DNA of 64,000 nucleotides from Streptomyces ficellus (GTDB taxonomy: Bacteria > Actinomycetota > Actinomycetes > Streptomycetales > Streptomycetaceae), in NCBI RefSeq assembly GCF_030406405.1, contig NZ_JAUEPL010000022.1, positions 1 to 64,000 of the forward strand, read 5' to 3'. Shown one piece after another: positions 9,664 to 18,755 of the stretch. The notes below the pieces were generated by a model. It made no database searches, was not told the DNA's origin, and saw only the letters and a list, made by a program, of their open reading frames with translations. Numbering within the stretch: position 1 is the first letter of the stretch; each line of letters opens with the position of its first letter. The translations under genes were made by a program, and so were the position numbers.

Positions 9664-9842
9664 GGCCCCTCCCCCGGCCCCTTGCCGCGCCGCCCGGGTC
9701 GGCGAGGGGAACCGAGGAACACCACGGCACCCAGCACGGCGAGCAGCGCCAGCATGGCCACAAGCACGTCGAAGACACCCAACTCGCCGAACCGGTGCCA
9801 GAGACCGGGGAATTCCGCTGGGCCGTGCGCATGCTCCCGCAT
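9660..9842 (-). CDS. Small membrane protein (hypothetical)
   Basis: A 60-residue protein with one transmembrane helix (about 24-43, FDVLVAMLALLAVLGAVVFL) and a basic C-terminus (PRRPGRRGK). The ATG at 9842 is preceded by GAGGGGG at a longish spacing; an in-frame start at 9947 exists but would add an unlikely Gly/Arg-rich segment. It is translationally coupled to the 71-residue membrane protein downstream through a GTGA overlap. Function is unknown. The opposite charges of the two tails could let the proteins pair, which is speculation. Confidence 0.5.
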   Translation of the reverse strand: MREHAHGPAEFPGLWHRFGELGVFDVLVAMLALLAVLGAVVFLGSPRRPGRRGKGPGEGP

Positions 9843-10098
9843 TCCCGCAGCATCCCCCTCGGGCCCGCCACGCGGAACACCCGTGTCCCAACGGCCGTGC
9901 GGCATTGACCATTCCGCGATACGCCCGCCTGTTCGAGATCCGAACACGTATGACCGGATTCCGCTCTTGACGGTGAGTCAACCTCTCGCTGAACATTCAG
10001 CACGCACATCGCACCAGTAGCTCCAACGCCCCGCGCCGATACGGCCGGGGCGTCTCGCACGTTCCGTTCCATCCCCGTACGGAATCCGGAGCCCCCAC

Positions 10099-11463
10099 AT
10101 GAACGTCTCCGAGCACCACATACCCAGACGTACCGCCGCGACCGCCGCACTCACCCTCGCCCTCGCCGGCCTCCTCGCCACCACCGCCCCCGCCGGAGCC
10201 GCAGCGCCGGCAGCCCCCGCCGCCCCCGCCGCGGAAACGGCAGCCGCAGCCGCAGCCGCCGCCCCCGACATACCCCTCGCCAACGTCAAGGCGCACCTCA
10301 CCCAGCTCCAGTCGATCGCCACCGCCAACGGCGGCAACCGCGCCCACGGCCGCCCCGGCTACAAAGCGTCCATCGACTACGTGAAGGCGAAGCTGGACGC
10401 GGCCGGATTCACCACCACCGTCCAGCAGTTCACCTCCAGCGGCGCCACCGGCTACAACCTCATCGCCGACTGGCCCGGCGGCGACACCAACCAGGTCCTC
10501 ATGGCCGGCGCCCACCTCGACTCCGTGTCCTCGGGGCCGGGCATCAACGACAACGGGTCCGGTTCCGCCGCCGTGCTGGAGACCGCGCTCGCCGTATCCC
10601 GCGCCCAGTTCAAGCCCGCCAAGCACCTCCGCTTCGCCTGGTGGGGCGCGGAGGAGCTCGGCCTGGTCGGCTCGAAGCACTACGTCAACAGCCTGCCGAC
10701 GACCGAGCGCGCCAAGGTCGCCGGCTACCTGAACTTCGACATGATCGGCTCGCCGAACCCCGGCTACTTCGTGTACGACGACGATCCGGCGATCGAGAAG
10801 ACGTTCAAGGACTACTTCGCCTCCATCGGCGTCCCGACCGAGATCGAGACGGAGGGGGACGGCCGGTCCGACCACGCCTCGTTCAAGAACGCCGGCATCC
10901 CGGTCGGCGGCCTGTTCACCGGTGCGAGCCGTACGAAGACCAGCGCGCAGGCGCAGAAGTGGGGCGGTACGGCGGGCCAGGCATTCGACCGCTGCTACCA
11001 CTCGTCCTGCGACACCACGTCGAACATCAACGACACCGGGCTCGACCGCAACAGCGACGCGCTGGCGCACGGCGTATGGACGCTGTCCGCCGGTACGACC
11101 GAACCGCCGCCGACCGGGGACACGTACGAGAACACCGCCGACGTCGCCATCCCGGACAACGGCGCGGCCGTGACCTCGACGGTCACGGTCTCGGGCCGCA
11201 GCGGCAACGCGCCGGCCGCGCTCCAGGTCGGCGTCGACATCGTCCACACCTGGCGCGGCGACCTGGTCGTCGACCTGCTCGCGCCCGATGGCACGGCGTA
11301 CCGCCTGAAGAACTCCAGTTCCTCGGACTCGGCGGACAACGTCAGGGCGACCTACACGGTGGACGCCGCCGGCGAGGCGGCGAACGGCGCGTGGAAGCTG
11401 CGGGTCCAGGACGTCGCTTCCCAGGACACCGGCTACATCAACGCCTTCCGCCTGACGTTCTGA
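10099..11463 (+). CDS. Secreted M28 aminopeptidase with C-terminal P-domain
   Basis: A 454-residue exported zinc aminopeptidase like the Streptomyces griseus enzyme. A signal peptide with an Ala-rich end covers about residues 1-45. The zinc ligands and catalytic residues are visible: His139 (AHLDSV), Asp151 (INDNGSG), Glu185/Glu186 (WGAEELG), Asp214 (NFDMIGS) and His259 (RSDHASF). A proprotein-convertase P-domain fills about 340-454 (GDLVVDLLAPDGT, then WKLRVQD). It releases N-terminal amino acids from peptides outside the cell. The ATG at 10099 follows a CGGAG-type site. A 16-bp-stem terminator follows at 11506. It stands alone as a single gene. Confidence 0.94.
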   Translation: MNVSEHHIPRRTAATAALTLALAGLLATTAPAGAAAPAAPAAPAAETAAAAAAAAPDIPLANVKAHLTQLQSIATANGGNRAHGRPGYKASIDYVKAKLDAAGFTTTVQQFTSSGATGYNLIADWPGGDTNQVLMAGAHLDSVSSGPGINDNGSGSAAVLETALAVSRAQFKPAKHLRFAWWGAEELGLVGSKHYVNSLPTTERAKVAGYLNFDMIGSPNPGYFVYDDDPAIEKTFKDYFASIGVPTEIETEGDGRSDHASFKNAGIPVGGLFTGASRTKTSAQAQKWGGTAGQAFDRCYHSSCDTTSNINDTGLDRNSDALAHGVWTLSAGTTEPPPTGDTYENTADVAIPDNGAAVTSTVTVSGRSGNAPAALQVGVDIVHTWRGDLVVDLLAPDGTAYRLKNSSSSDSADNVRATYTVDAAGEAANGAWKLRVQDVASQDTGYINAFRLTF

Positions 11464-11505
11464 GCCTGTGCGCGTCTGAGCCCCGAGCGTTCCGCGCGTA
11501 AGCAC

Positions 11506-11548
11506 GGCAGCCGTACGTGGGAGGCGTCGGCCCCCACGTACGGCTGCC
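11506..11548. terminator. Strong bidirectional terminator
   Basis: A perfect 16-bp stem (11506-11521 with 11533-11548) with an 11-nt loop lies between the convergent aminopeptidase gene and the LolA-like gene. It lies 42 bp after the first stop and 18 bp before the second gene's stop. Confidence 0.8.
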
Positions 11549-11565
11549 CCGACCGCCTGACCGCG

Positions 11566-12789
11566 CTACTTGGCGCCGTTCGCCGCGTCGACCAGCGCCT
11601 GCTGGGTGACCGCGCCCACGTACACCGTGCCGTCGTCCGTGAGCAGCGCGTTGACCAGGCGCGTCGTGAAGACCGTGCCCGTGCCGAACTTCCCGGTCAC
11701 CTTGTCGCCGAGCGCGTCCAGGAACTGGCCGGCCTCCGCCGGGACGCCCTCGCCGCCCGGGGCGGTGAGCGTGGCGATGGACGTCCAGCCCTCGCCGATG
11801 ACGTTCAGACCGTCGAACTCCTCCGCTCCCGCTCCCGAAGAAGCGAAGGGACCGGACGGAGCGTCCTGAGCGTCCGGCTCCGCGGCCCCGGCCGGCGCCT
11901 CCGTCACCTTCGCGCCCTTGGGCGGCGCGAAGTCGAACACCGACGCGGCGGGCTTGGCGAAGTCCACCTTGGTGAACCCCGCGTCGATCGCCGCCTTGCC
12001 GCCCCCGCTCGGCGTGAGCGTGAACTTCAGCGGTACGCCGTTCCCCGCGTCCACCGCGACCTTGATCGACCCGATGGTCGACCCGCTCTGCTTCGGCTTG
12101 ATGACCAGCTGGTACGCGTCGCGCCCGGCGACCCGGGCCGTACCGTCGACCGTCACCGACGTCGTGTCGTCCACGGCCTTGAGCGCCTGGTCCACCAGGT
12201 CCTTCGGGGTGGCCGGCACGTCCTCCGCCGGGGCCTCGGCCGCGCCGCTGCCGCCGCCTCCCGCCATGTGCACGGCCTCGTTGGACGCGCTGTCGTACGC
12301 CCACACGTCGTCGCCGTTGTGGATCAGGCTGTACTCGTCGGCGTCGTCCAGGATGGACAGCCGCTGCTTGTCCGGCCCATCCGCCGCGACCCGCAGCGTG
12401 TGCGTGCCGGTGGCCAGCTCCATCAGCTTGGCCTGCGGATCGGCGGCAGGCCCCTCAGCCGAACCCGAACCGGAACCCGAACCCGAACCCGAACCGGAAG
12501 ACGAACCGGAACCCGAACCGGAGGCCGCACCCGACGCGAGACCTTCGAGCCCGGCGAGCGACGGAAGGCCGAGGTCCGTCGTGATCTTCACCGTGCCGGA
12601 GAGCTGCTGCGCATCCGAAGCGGCGATCTTCTCGATCAGCTCCTGTGCCGTGATCTTCGGCAGCTCGGGGTCGCCGGATGCCGCGAGCGCCGGGACGAGC
12701 CCGATCGTCGCCGCCGCCACCCCCGCCACCGCGACCGGTACCGCGTAACGCGCCATGCCGCGGCGCCCGGTGCTGTCGTTCGGTGCCAT
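11566..12789 (-). CDS. LolA-like/DUF2092 outer-membrane-lipoprotein-carrier-fold protein
   Basis: A 407-residue exported protein with an N-terminal membrane/signal segment (about 13-36). The LolA-like fold is suggested by repeated strand motifs such as LSGTVKITTDLGLPSL, HTLRVAADGPDKQRLSI, DVWAYDS and GRDAYQLVIKPK. A low-complexity Ser-Gly tract at about residues 88-110 is encoded by a run of near-identical 6-bp units near 12465-12530. In actinobacteria this family often sits near sigma-factor or cell-wall genes, and its cargo is unknown. The ATG at 12789 gives the normal signal peptide. It follows the polyprenyl synthase on the same strand by 123 bp and may be co-transcribed. Confidence 0.8.
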   Translation of the reverse strand: MAPNDSTGRRGMARYAVPVAVAGVAAATIGLVPALAASGDPELPKITAQELIEKIAASDAQQLSGTVKITTDLGLPSLAGLEGLASGAASGSGSGSSSGSGSGSGSGSGSAEGPAADPQAKLMELATGTHTLRVAADGPDKQRLSILDDADEYSLIHNGDDVWAYDSASNEAVHMAGGGGSGAAEAPAEDVPATPKDLVDQALKAVDDTTSVTVDGTARVAGRDAYQLVIKPKQSGSTIGSIKVAVDAGNGVPLKFTLTPSGGGKAAIDAGFTKVDFAKPAASVFDFAPPKGAKVTEAPAGAAEPDAQDAPSGPFASSGAGAEEFDGLNVIGEGWTSIATLTAPGGEGVPAEAGQFLDALGDKVTGKFGTGTVFTTRLVNALLTDDGTVYVGAVTQQALVDAANGAK

Positions 12790-12912
12790 GTATGCCTACC
12801 TCCGTGGTCAGCGAGCCATCTGCCTCAATCTGACCAAAACGGCACCGCACAGGCGTCAGCCCCCGGGCTCAACTTCCGTACTGCTCAAGGATGACCCCGA
12901 CCCGGAGCGTCC

Positions 12913-13923
12913 CTACCCCGCCCGGTGCACCACCAGGTCGCACAGCTCCTCCAGCGCCGCCTTCGCATAGCACTCCGGCAGTGGCGCCAGCGCCGCCCGC
13001 GCCTCCTCCGCGTACCGCACGGTGTCCCGCCGCGCCTGCTCCAGCGCCGGGTGGGCGCGCAGCCGCCGCAGCGCCTCCGCGTGCCGCGCGTCGTCCGTCA
13101 GGTCGCCGTCCAGCAGCTCGACCAGCTCCACGTCGCCCGCCAGCCCGGACGCCGCCGCCCGCGCCCGCAGGTGCAGCACCGGCAGCGTGGGGATGCCCTC
13201 CCGCAGATCCGTACCCGGGGTCTTGCCGGACTCGTGGGAGTCGGAGGCGATGTCCAGGACGTCGTCGGCGAGCTGGAAGGCGACGCCGAGCCGCTCCCCG
13301 TACTGCGTGAGGGTGTCCACGGTCCGCTCGTCGGCGCCCGACATCATCGCGCCGAAGCGTCCCGAGACGGCGATCAGCGAGCCGGTCTTGCCGGCGATGA
13401 CGTCCAGGTAGTGCTCGACCGGGTCGCGCCCGTCCCTGGGCCCTGCCGTCTCCAGGATCTGCCCGGTGACCAGCCGCTCGAAGGCCTCCGCCTGGATGCG
13501 TACCGCCTCGGGGCCCAGGTCCGCCAGGATGTGCGAGGCGCGCGCGAAGAGGAAGTCACCCGTCAGGACGGCCACCGAGTTGCCCCAGCGGGCGTTGGCG
13601 CTCTCCACCCCGCGGCGTACCTCGGCCTCGTCCATCACGTCGTCGTGGTACAGCGTCGCCAGGTGTGTGAGCTCGACCACGACGGCCGAGGGCACGACAC
13701 CCGGCGCGTGCGGGTCGCCGAACTGCGCGGCGAGCATCACCAGCAGCGGACGGAAACGCTTGCCCCCGGCCCGTACGAGGTGCTGTGCCGCCTCGGTGAT
13801 GAACGGCACGTCGCTCTTGGTGGCATCGAGGAGTCCTGCCTCGACGGCCGCCAATCCGGTCTGGACATCGGCCTCAAGAGCCTGGTCCCGCACGTTCAGC
13901 CCGAACGGCCCGACTGCGGTCAC
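12913..13923 (-). CDS. Polyprenyl diphosphate synthase (menaquinone side chain)
   Basis: A 336-residue trans-isoprenyl diphosphate synthase. The first aspartate motif DDVMD is at 94-98 (LYHDDVMD) and the second DDVLD at 220-224. GGKRFRPLL (53-61) and the GKTPGTDLREG segment are also conserved. It condenses isopentenyl diphosphate onto an allylic primer. The location beside complex I and futalosine genes, and resemblance to heptaprenyl/octaprenyl synthases, point to the menaquinone side chain; chain length cannot be read directly. The GTG at 13923 follows AGGAG at 8 nt. It is divergent from the fumarylacetoacetase-type gene. Confidence 0.9.
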   Translation of the reverse strand: MTAVGPFGLNVRDQALEADVQTGLAAVEAGLLDATKSDVPFITEAAQHLVRAGGKRFRPLLVMLAAQFGDPHAPGVVPSAVVVELTHLATLYHDDVMDEAEVRRGVESANARWGNSVAVLTGDFLFARASHILADLGPEAVRIQAEAFERLVTGQILETAGPRDGRDPVEHYLDVIAGKTGSLIAVSGRFGAMMSGADERTVDTLTQYGERLGVAFQLADDVLDIASDSHESGKTPGTDLREGIPTLPVLHLRARAAASGLAGDVELVELLDGDLTDDARHAEALRRLRAHPALEQARRDTVRYAEEARAALAPLPECYAKAALEELCDLVVHRAG

Positions 13924-14199
13924 GAGGGGATCTCCTGTCTGGTGACGATCACACGGATTGTCGATGTGTCGCTGGATTCACTCAAGTCAGCGTATCCGGT
14001 TCCCTTTCGATCACCGTGGGCGCCTTCCAGCCTCCACCGGTATGTTCATGAACAGCTCATACGATGGCGAGTGCGGCTTTTGTCCGGACGCGGTGCGGCT
14101 CCGGGACCGCGTCCCGCCGCCACCTGGAGAACCGCGTTCCCTGTACGGCACGCTGATCTAACGTGTCCCCCACACACGTGGAAAGCGAGGCAAGCACCG

Positions 14200-15429
14200 A
14201 TGCCCGAGCAGAGCCCGCTCGACCTCGCCGAAGGCGACCCCTTCGGCCCGCACAACCTTCCGTACGGCGTCTTCACGACCGCCGACGAGCCCGGCCGCCG
14301 CCGGCTCGGCGTCCGCATCGGCGACCACGTCCTGGACGCGGGGGCCGCGGCGCACGCGCTGGGCTCGCCGTACGCGACGCTGCTCGCCCAGCCCAGCCTG
14401 AACGCGCTGCTCGCCGCCGGCCGCACCGCCTGGCGCGACGTCCGCCGGGCGCTCACCGCCTGGGTGACGGTCCCCGCCCACCGCCCGGACATCGAGCCGC
14501 TGCTGCACCCCCTGTCCGACGTGACCCTCCACCTGCCGTACGAGGTCGCGGACTACGTCGACTTCTACGCGTCCGAGCACCACGCCACCAACGTCGGCAA
14601 GATCTTCCGCCCGGACGGCGAGCCGCTCACCCCGAACTGGAAGCACCTCCCGATCGGCTACCACGGCCGCTCGGGAACGGTCGTCGTCTCCGGCACCGAG
14701 GTCACGCGCCCGGCCGGCCAGCGCAAGACCCCCGCCGACGCCGCCCCCCTCTTCGGCCCGTCGCTGAAGCTCGACATCGAGGCGGAGGTCGGCTTCCTCG
14801 TGGGTGCGCCCTCCGAGCTCGGCCGCCCCGTGCCGCTCGCCTCCTTCCGCGATCACGTCTTCGGCCTGACGCTCCTCAACGACTGGTCGGCGCGTGACAT
14901 CCAGGCGTGGGAGTACGTCCCGCTCGGCCCCTTCCTGGGCAAGTCCTTCGCGACCTCCGTGTCCGCCTGGGTCACGCCCCTCGAAGCGCTGGACGCCGCC
15001 CGGGTGGCGCCCCCGGCCCGGGACCTCCCCCTCCTGCCGTACCTGGACGACGGCGACGACGAGGAGCCGGGCGGTTTCGACCTGCACATCACGGTACGGA
15101 TCAACGGCGAGGTGGTCTCCGAGCCGCCCTTCGCGTCCATGTACTGGACGGCCGCCCAGCAGCTGGCCCATATGACCGTCAACGGCGCCTCGCTCCGTAC
15201 GGGCGACCTCTTCGGCTCCGGCACGGTCAGCGGCCCGGAGGTGCACCAGCGCGGCTCCCTCCTGGAGCTGACCTGGAACGGTCAGGAGCCGCTCGAACTG
15301 TCCACCGGCAAGCGGACGTTCCTGGAGGACGGCGACGAGGTCACGCTCACGGCCTGGGCCCCGGGCCCGGACGGCACCAAGGTCGCCCTCGGCGAGGTCA
15401 CGGGCCGCATCGCACCGGCCCGCGCCTAG
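14200..15429 (+). CDS. fahA: Fumarylacetoacetase
   Basis: A 409-residue fumarylacetoacetate hydrolase, the last step of tyrosine/homogentisate breakdown, giving fumarate and acetoacetate. Full length matches the family (about 400-420). Landmarks are VDFYASEHHATNVGK with the catalytic histidine, NWKHLPIGYHGRSGTVVVSG, LDIEAEVGF with metal-binding acidic residues, LLNDWSARDIQAWEYVPLGP and FGSGTVSGP. The ATG at 14200 follows AAAGCGAGG. It is transcribed away from the polyprenyl synthase and converges on nuoN across a strong terminator. No other tyrosine-degradation gene is nearby. Confidence 0.93.
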   Translation: MPEQSPLDLAEGDPFGPHNLPYGVFTTADEPGRRRLGVRIGDHVLDAGAAAHALGSPYATLLAQPSLNALLAAGRTAWRDVRRALTAWVTVPAHRPDIEPLLHPLSDVTLHLPYEVADYVDFYASEHHATNVGKIFRPDGEPLTPNWKHLPIGYHGRSGTVVVSGTEVTRPAGQRKTPADAAPLFGPSLKLDIEAEVGFLVGAPSELGRPVPLASFRDHVFGLTLLNDWSARDIQAWEYVPLGPFLGKSFATSVSAWVTPLEALDAARVAPPARDLPLLPYLDDGDDEEPGGFDLHITVRINGEVVSEPPFASMYWTAAQQLAHMTVNGASLRTGDLFGSGTVSGPEVHQRGSLLELTWNGQEPLELSTGKRTFLEDGDEVTLTAWAPGPDGTKVALGEVTGRIAPARA

Positions 15430-15435
15430 AACAGC

Positions 15436-15470
15436 GGTCGGCGGGGGCCGCTCACGGCACCCCGCCGACC
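15436..15470. terminator. Bidirectional terminator between fahA and nuoN
   Basis: GGTCGGCGGGG (15436-15446) pairs perfectly with CCCCGCCGACC (15460-15470) around a 13-nt loop. It lies 7 bp after the fahA stop and 30 bp from the nuoN stop. Confidence 0.75.
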
Positions 15471-15499
15471 ACCCACTGCTCCCGGCTCTCCGCCCTCCG

Positions 15500-17158
15500 C
15501 TACCGGACGAAGACCCCCGCCTGACCGGCCAGGTCCAGGAAGTACTGCGGCGCCACGCCCAGGAGCAGCGTCACCGCGACCCCCACGCCGATCGTCGTCA
15601 TCGTCAGCGGTGAGGGGACGGCGACCGTCGGGCCCTCCGGCTTCGGCTCGCTGAAGAACATCAGCACGATGACCCGGATGTAGAAGAACGCGGCGATCGC
15701 GGACGAGATCACACCGACCACGACCAGCGCCGCGGCGCCGCCCTCCGCCGCCGCCTTGAACACCGCGAACTTCCCCGCGAAGCCGGACGTCAGCGGGATT
15801 CCGGCGAAGGCGAGCAGGAACACCGCGAAGACCGCCGCCACCAGCGGTGAACGCCGCCCGAGCCCCGCCCACTTGGACAGGTGCGTCGCCTCACCACCGG
15901 CGTCGCGCACCAGTGTGACGACGGCGAACGCCCCGATCGTCACGAAGGAGTACGCGGCCAGGTAGAACAGGACGGACGACACCCCGTCGGGCGTGGCCGC
16001 GATGACACCGGCCAGCATGAACCCGGCGTGCGCGATCGACGAGTACGCGAGGAGGCGCTTGATGTCGGTCTGCGTGATCGCGACGATCGCGCCGCCCAGC
16101 ATGGTGACGACGGCGACGCCCCACATGACCGGCCGCCAGTCCCAGGCCAGCCCGGGCAGCACCACGTACAGCAGCCGGAGCATCGCGCCGAACGCCGCGA
16201 CCTTCGTCGCCGCCGCCATGAAGCCCGTGACCGGGGTCGGCGCCCCCTGGTAGACGTCCGGGGTCCACATGTGGAACGGCACCGCGGCGACCTTGAACAG
16301 CAGCCCCATCAGCACCAGCGCGACACCGATGAGCAGGAGGACGTCATTGCCCATGGTGGCGGCGAGCGCCGGATCGATCGCCGCCACGGACCCGTCGACC
16401 ACGTCCGCGATGCGCGCGTACGACACGGAGCCCGCGTACCCGTACAGCAGGGCGATGCCGAACAGCAGGAACGCCGAGGAGAACGAGCCCAGCAGGAAGT
16501 ACTTGACCGCTGCCTCCTGCGACATCAGCCGCTTGCGGCGGGCGACGGCGCACAGCAGGTACAGCGGCAGGGAGAAGACCTCCAGCGCGATGAAGAGCGT
16601 CAGCAGGTCGTTGGCCGCCGGGAAGACGAGCATCCCGCCGACCGCGAACAGCATCAGCGGAAAGACCTCGGTGGTGGTGAAACCCGCCTTGACCGCGGCC
16701 TTCTCCTGGTCGCTGCCGGGTACGGCGGCGGCCTCGGCGGCGAAGGAGTCGATCCGGTACCCGTGGTGGGCCGGGTCGAGCCGCCGTTCGGCGAAGGTGA
16801 ACACGGCGACCAGCGAGGCCAGCAGGATGGTGCCCTGGAGGAACAGCGCGGGCCCGTCCACCGCGATGGCGCCCATCGCGGCGATGCCCGCCTTGGTGGA
16901 GCCGTACCCGCCCGCCGCGAGGCCGACCACCGCCGCGAAGGCGGCGGCCAGCGCCACGACGGTCAGGAACACCTGCGCGTAGTAGCGCGCGCGGCGCGGG
17001 ACGAACGCCTCCAGCAGGATGCCCACCACGGCGGCGCCCACCACGATCAGCGTGGGTGCCAGCTGGGCGTACTCGATGGTCGGCGCCCCGATCTTGTCGA
17101 CCGGCTCGGCAGCCGTCGTCCACAGGCTGTGGACGACGGGTACGGCTGATGCAGTCAC
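15500..17158 (-). CDS. nuoN: NADH-quinone oxidoreductase subunit N
   Basis: A 552-residue antiporter-like membrane subunit of complex I and the last gene of the 14-gene operon. About 14 helices are visible. The conserved FKVAAVPFHMWTPDVYQGAP region carries the buried Lys/His proton-path residues, and ITQTDIKRLLAYSSIAHAGF is the second signature. The GTG at 17158 overlaps the nuoM stop as GTGA, so translation is coupled. It pumps protons together with NuoL and NuoM. The operon ends at the hairpin between 15436 and 15470. Confidence 0.96.
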   Translation of the reverse strand: MTASAVPVVHSLWTTAAEPVDKIGAPTIEYAQLAPTLIVVGAAVVGILLEAFVPRRARYYAQVFLTVVALAAAFAAVVGLAAGGYGSTKAGIAAMGAIAVDGPALFLQGTILLASLVAVFTFAERRLDPAHHGYRIDSFAAEAAAVPGSDQEKAAVKAGFTTTEVFPLMLFAVGGMLVFPAANDLLTLFIALEVFSLPLYLLCAVARRKRLMSQEAAVKYFLLGSFSSAFLLFGIALLYGYAGSVSYARIADVVDGSVAAIDPALAATMGNDVLLLIGVALVLMGLLFKVAAVPFHMWTPDVYQGAPTPVTGFMAAATKVAAFGAMLRLLYVVLPGLAWDWRPVMWGVAVVTMLGGAIVAITQTDIKRLLAYSSIAHAGFMLAGVIAATPDGVSSVLFYLAAYSFVTIGAFAVVTLVRDAGGEATHLSKWAGLGRRSPLVAAVFAVFLLAFAGIPLTSGFAGKFAVFKAAAEGGAAALVVVGVISSAIAAFFYIRVIVLMFFSEPKPEGPTVAVPSPLTMTTIGVGVAVTLLLGVAPQYFLDLAGQAGVFVR

Positions 17159-18750
17159 TTGGCCGCCTCCACCTCGGGCTTGGGGTCCTTCTGCTGTACG
17201 TCGGACATGGTGTGCCGCACGGCCGGCTCGACGATCTCGGTCAGCGGCTTGGGGTAGACGCCCAGGAAGAGCAGCAGCGCGATCAGCGGCCCGACGACCA
17301 CCAGCTCACGCACCCGCAGATCGGGCATGGCCCGCACTTCGGGCTTCACCGGGCCCGTCATCGTGCGCTGGTACAGCACCAGCGTGTAGAGCGCGGCGAG
17401 CACGATGCCGAAGGTGGCGATGATCCCCGCCACCGGATAGCGGGCGAACGTGCCCACCAGGACGAGGAATTCACTGACGAACGGCGCGAGACCCGGCAGC
17501 GACAGCGTGGCCAGACCGCCCACCAGGAAGGTGCCGGCGAGCACCGGCGCGACCTTCTGCACGCCGCCGTAGTCGGCGATGAGCCGCGAGCCGCGCCGCG
17601 AGATCAGGAACCCGGCCACCAGCATCAGCGCGGCCGTCGACAGCCCGTGGTTGACCATGTAGAGCGTCGCGCCGCTCTGGCCCTGACTGGTCATGGCGAA
17701 GATGCCCATGATGATGAACCCGAAGTGGGAGATCGACGCGTACGCGATCAGCCGCTTGATGTCCCGCTGCCCGACCGCGAGCAGCGCGCCGTACACGATG
17801 CTGATCAGCGCCAGCACGATGATCGCCGGCGTCGCCCACTTCGACGCCTCCGGGAAGAGCTGGAGGCAGAAGCGGAGCATCGCGAACGTGCCGACCTTGT
17901 CGACGACCGCCGTGATGAGCACGGCGACCGGGGCGGTCGCCTCGCCCATGGCGTTGGGCAGCCAGGTGTGCAGCGGCCACAGGGGTGCCTTCACCGCGAA
18001 GGCGAAGAAGAAGCCCAGGAACAGCAGCCGTTCCGTGTTCGTGGCCATCTCCAGCTGCCCGCTCGCCCGCGCCTCGGCGATCTCCGTCAGCGAGAAGTTC
18101 CCGGCGACGACGTACAGCCCGATGACGGCGGCCAGCATGATGAGCCCGCCGACCAGGTTGTAGAGCAGGAACTTCACCGCCGCGTACGACCGCTGGGCCG
18201 CCGCGTTCTCGTCGGTGCCCGCGTGCGCGCGGTCCCCGAAGCCGCCGATGAGGAAGTACATCGGGATGAGCATGGCTTCGAAGAGGATGTAGAAGAGGAA
18301 GACGTCGGTGGCCTCGAAGGAGAGGATCACCATCGCCTCGACCATGAGGATCAGGGCGAAGAAGCCCTGCGTCGGCCGCCACCGCTTCGCGTGCCCCGCG
18401 GCGGGGCCGCTGTCGGACACAGCCAGGGAGTCGGCGTCGTGCCAGCCGGCCAGGATGATGAACGGGATCAGCAGGGCGGTGAGCGCGATGAGCGCCACCC
18501 CGATGCCGTCCACGCCCAGTTCGTACCGCACGCCGAAGTCCTTGATCCAGGCGTGCGATTCGGTGAGCTGGTAGCGGTCGCCGCCGGGCTCGAACCGGAT
18601 GGCCACGAGCGCGGCGAGTACCAGCGTGCCGAGCGAGACGGCCAGCGCCAGCCACTTGGCGGCCGTGCGGCGCGTGGCCGGGACGGCGGCGGTGAGGATC
18701 GCACCGACGGCGGGAAGCGCCGCCGTCGCGGTCAGGAGGGGGAACGACAT
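17155..18750 (-). CDS. nuoM: NADH-quinone oxidoreductase subunit M
   Basis: A 531-residue antiporter-like subunit. VKAPLWPLHTWLPNAMGEAT and GQRDIKRLIAYASISHFGF are the conserved proton-channel helices. VDGIGVALIALTALLIPF marks the N-terminal region. The ATG at 18750 is preferred over an in-frame GTG at 18759, because AGGGGAG lies 10 nt before the ATG but only 1 nt before the GTG. The gap to nuoL is then 5 bp. The C-terminus ends in the charged KDPKPEVEAAK. Confidence 0.95.
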   Translation of the reverse strand: MSFPLLTATAALPAVGAILTAAVPATRRTAAKWLALAVSLGTLVLAALVAIRFEPGGDRYQLTESHAWIKDFGVRYELGVDGIGVALIALTALLIPFIILAGWHDADSLAVSDSGPAAGHAKRWRPTQGFFALILMVEAMVILSFEATDVFLFYILFEAMLIPMYFLIGGFGDRAHAGTDENAAAQRSYAAVKFLLYNLVGGLIMLAAVIGLYVVAGNFSLTEIAEARASGQLEMATNTERLLFLGFFFAFAVKAPLWPLHTWLPNAMGEATAPVAVLITAVVDKVGTFAMLRFCLQLFPEASKWATPAIIVLALISIVYGALLAVGQRDIKRLIAYASISHFGFIIMGIFAMTSQGQSGATLYMVNHGLSTAALMLVAGFLISRRGSRLIADYGGVQKVAPVLAGTFLVGGLATLSLPGLAPFVSEFLVLVGTFARYPVAGIIATFGIVLAALYTLVLYQRTMTGPVKPEVRAMPDLRVRELVVVGPLIALLLFLGVYPKPLTEIVEPAVRHTMSDVQQKDPKPEVEAAK

Positions 18751-18755
18751 GGCCG

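Noticed and set aside
12925..14199. Upstream extension of the fumarylacetoacetase frame
   Set aside because: It overlaps the polyprenyl synthase antisense, and the ATG at 14200 has a ribosome site and gives the family start.
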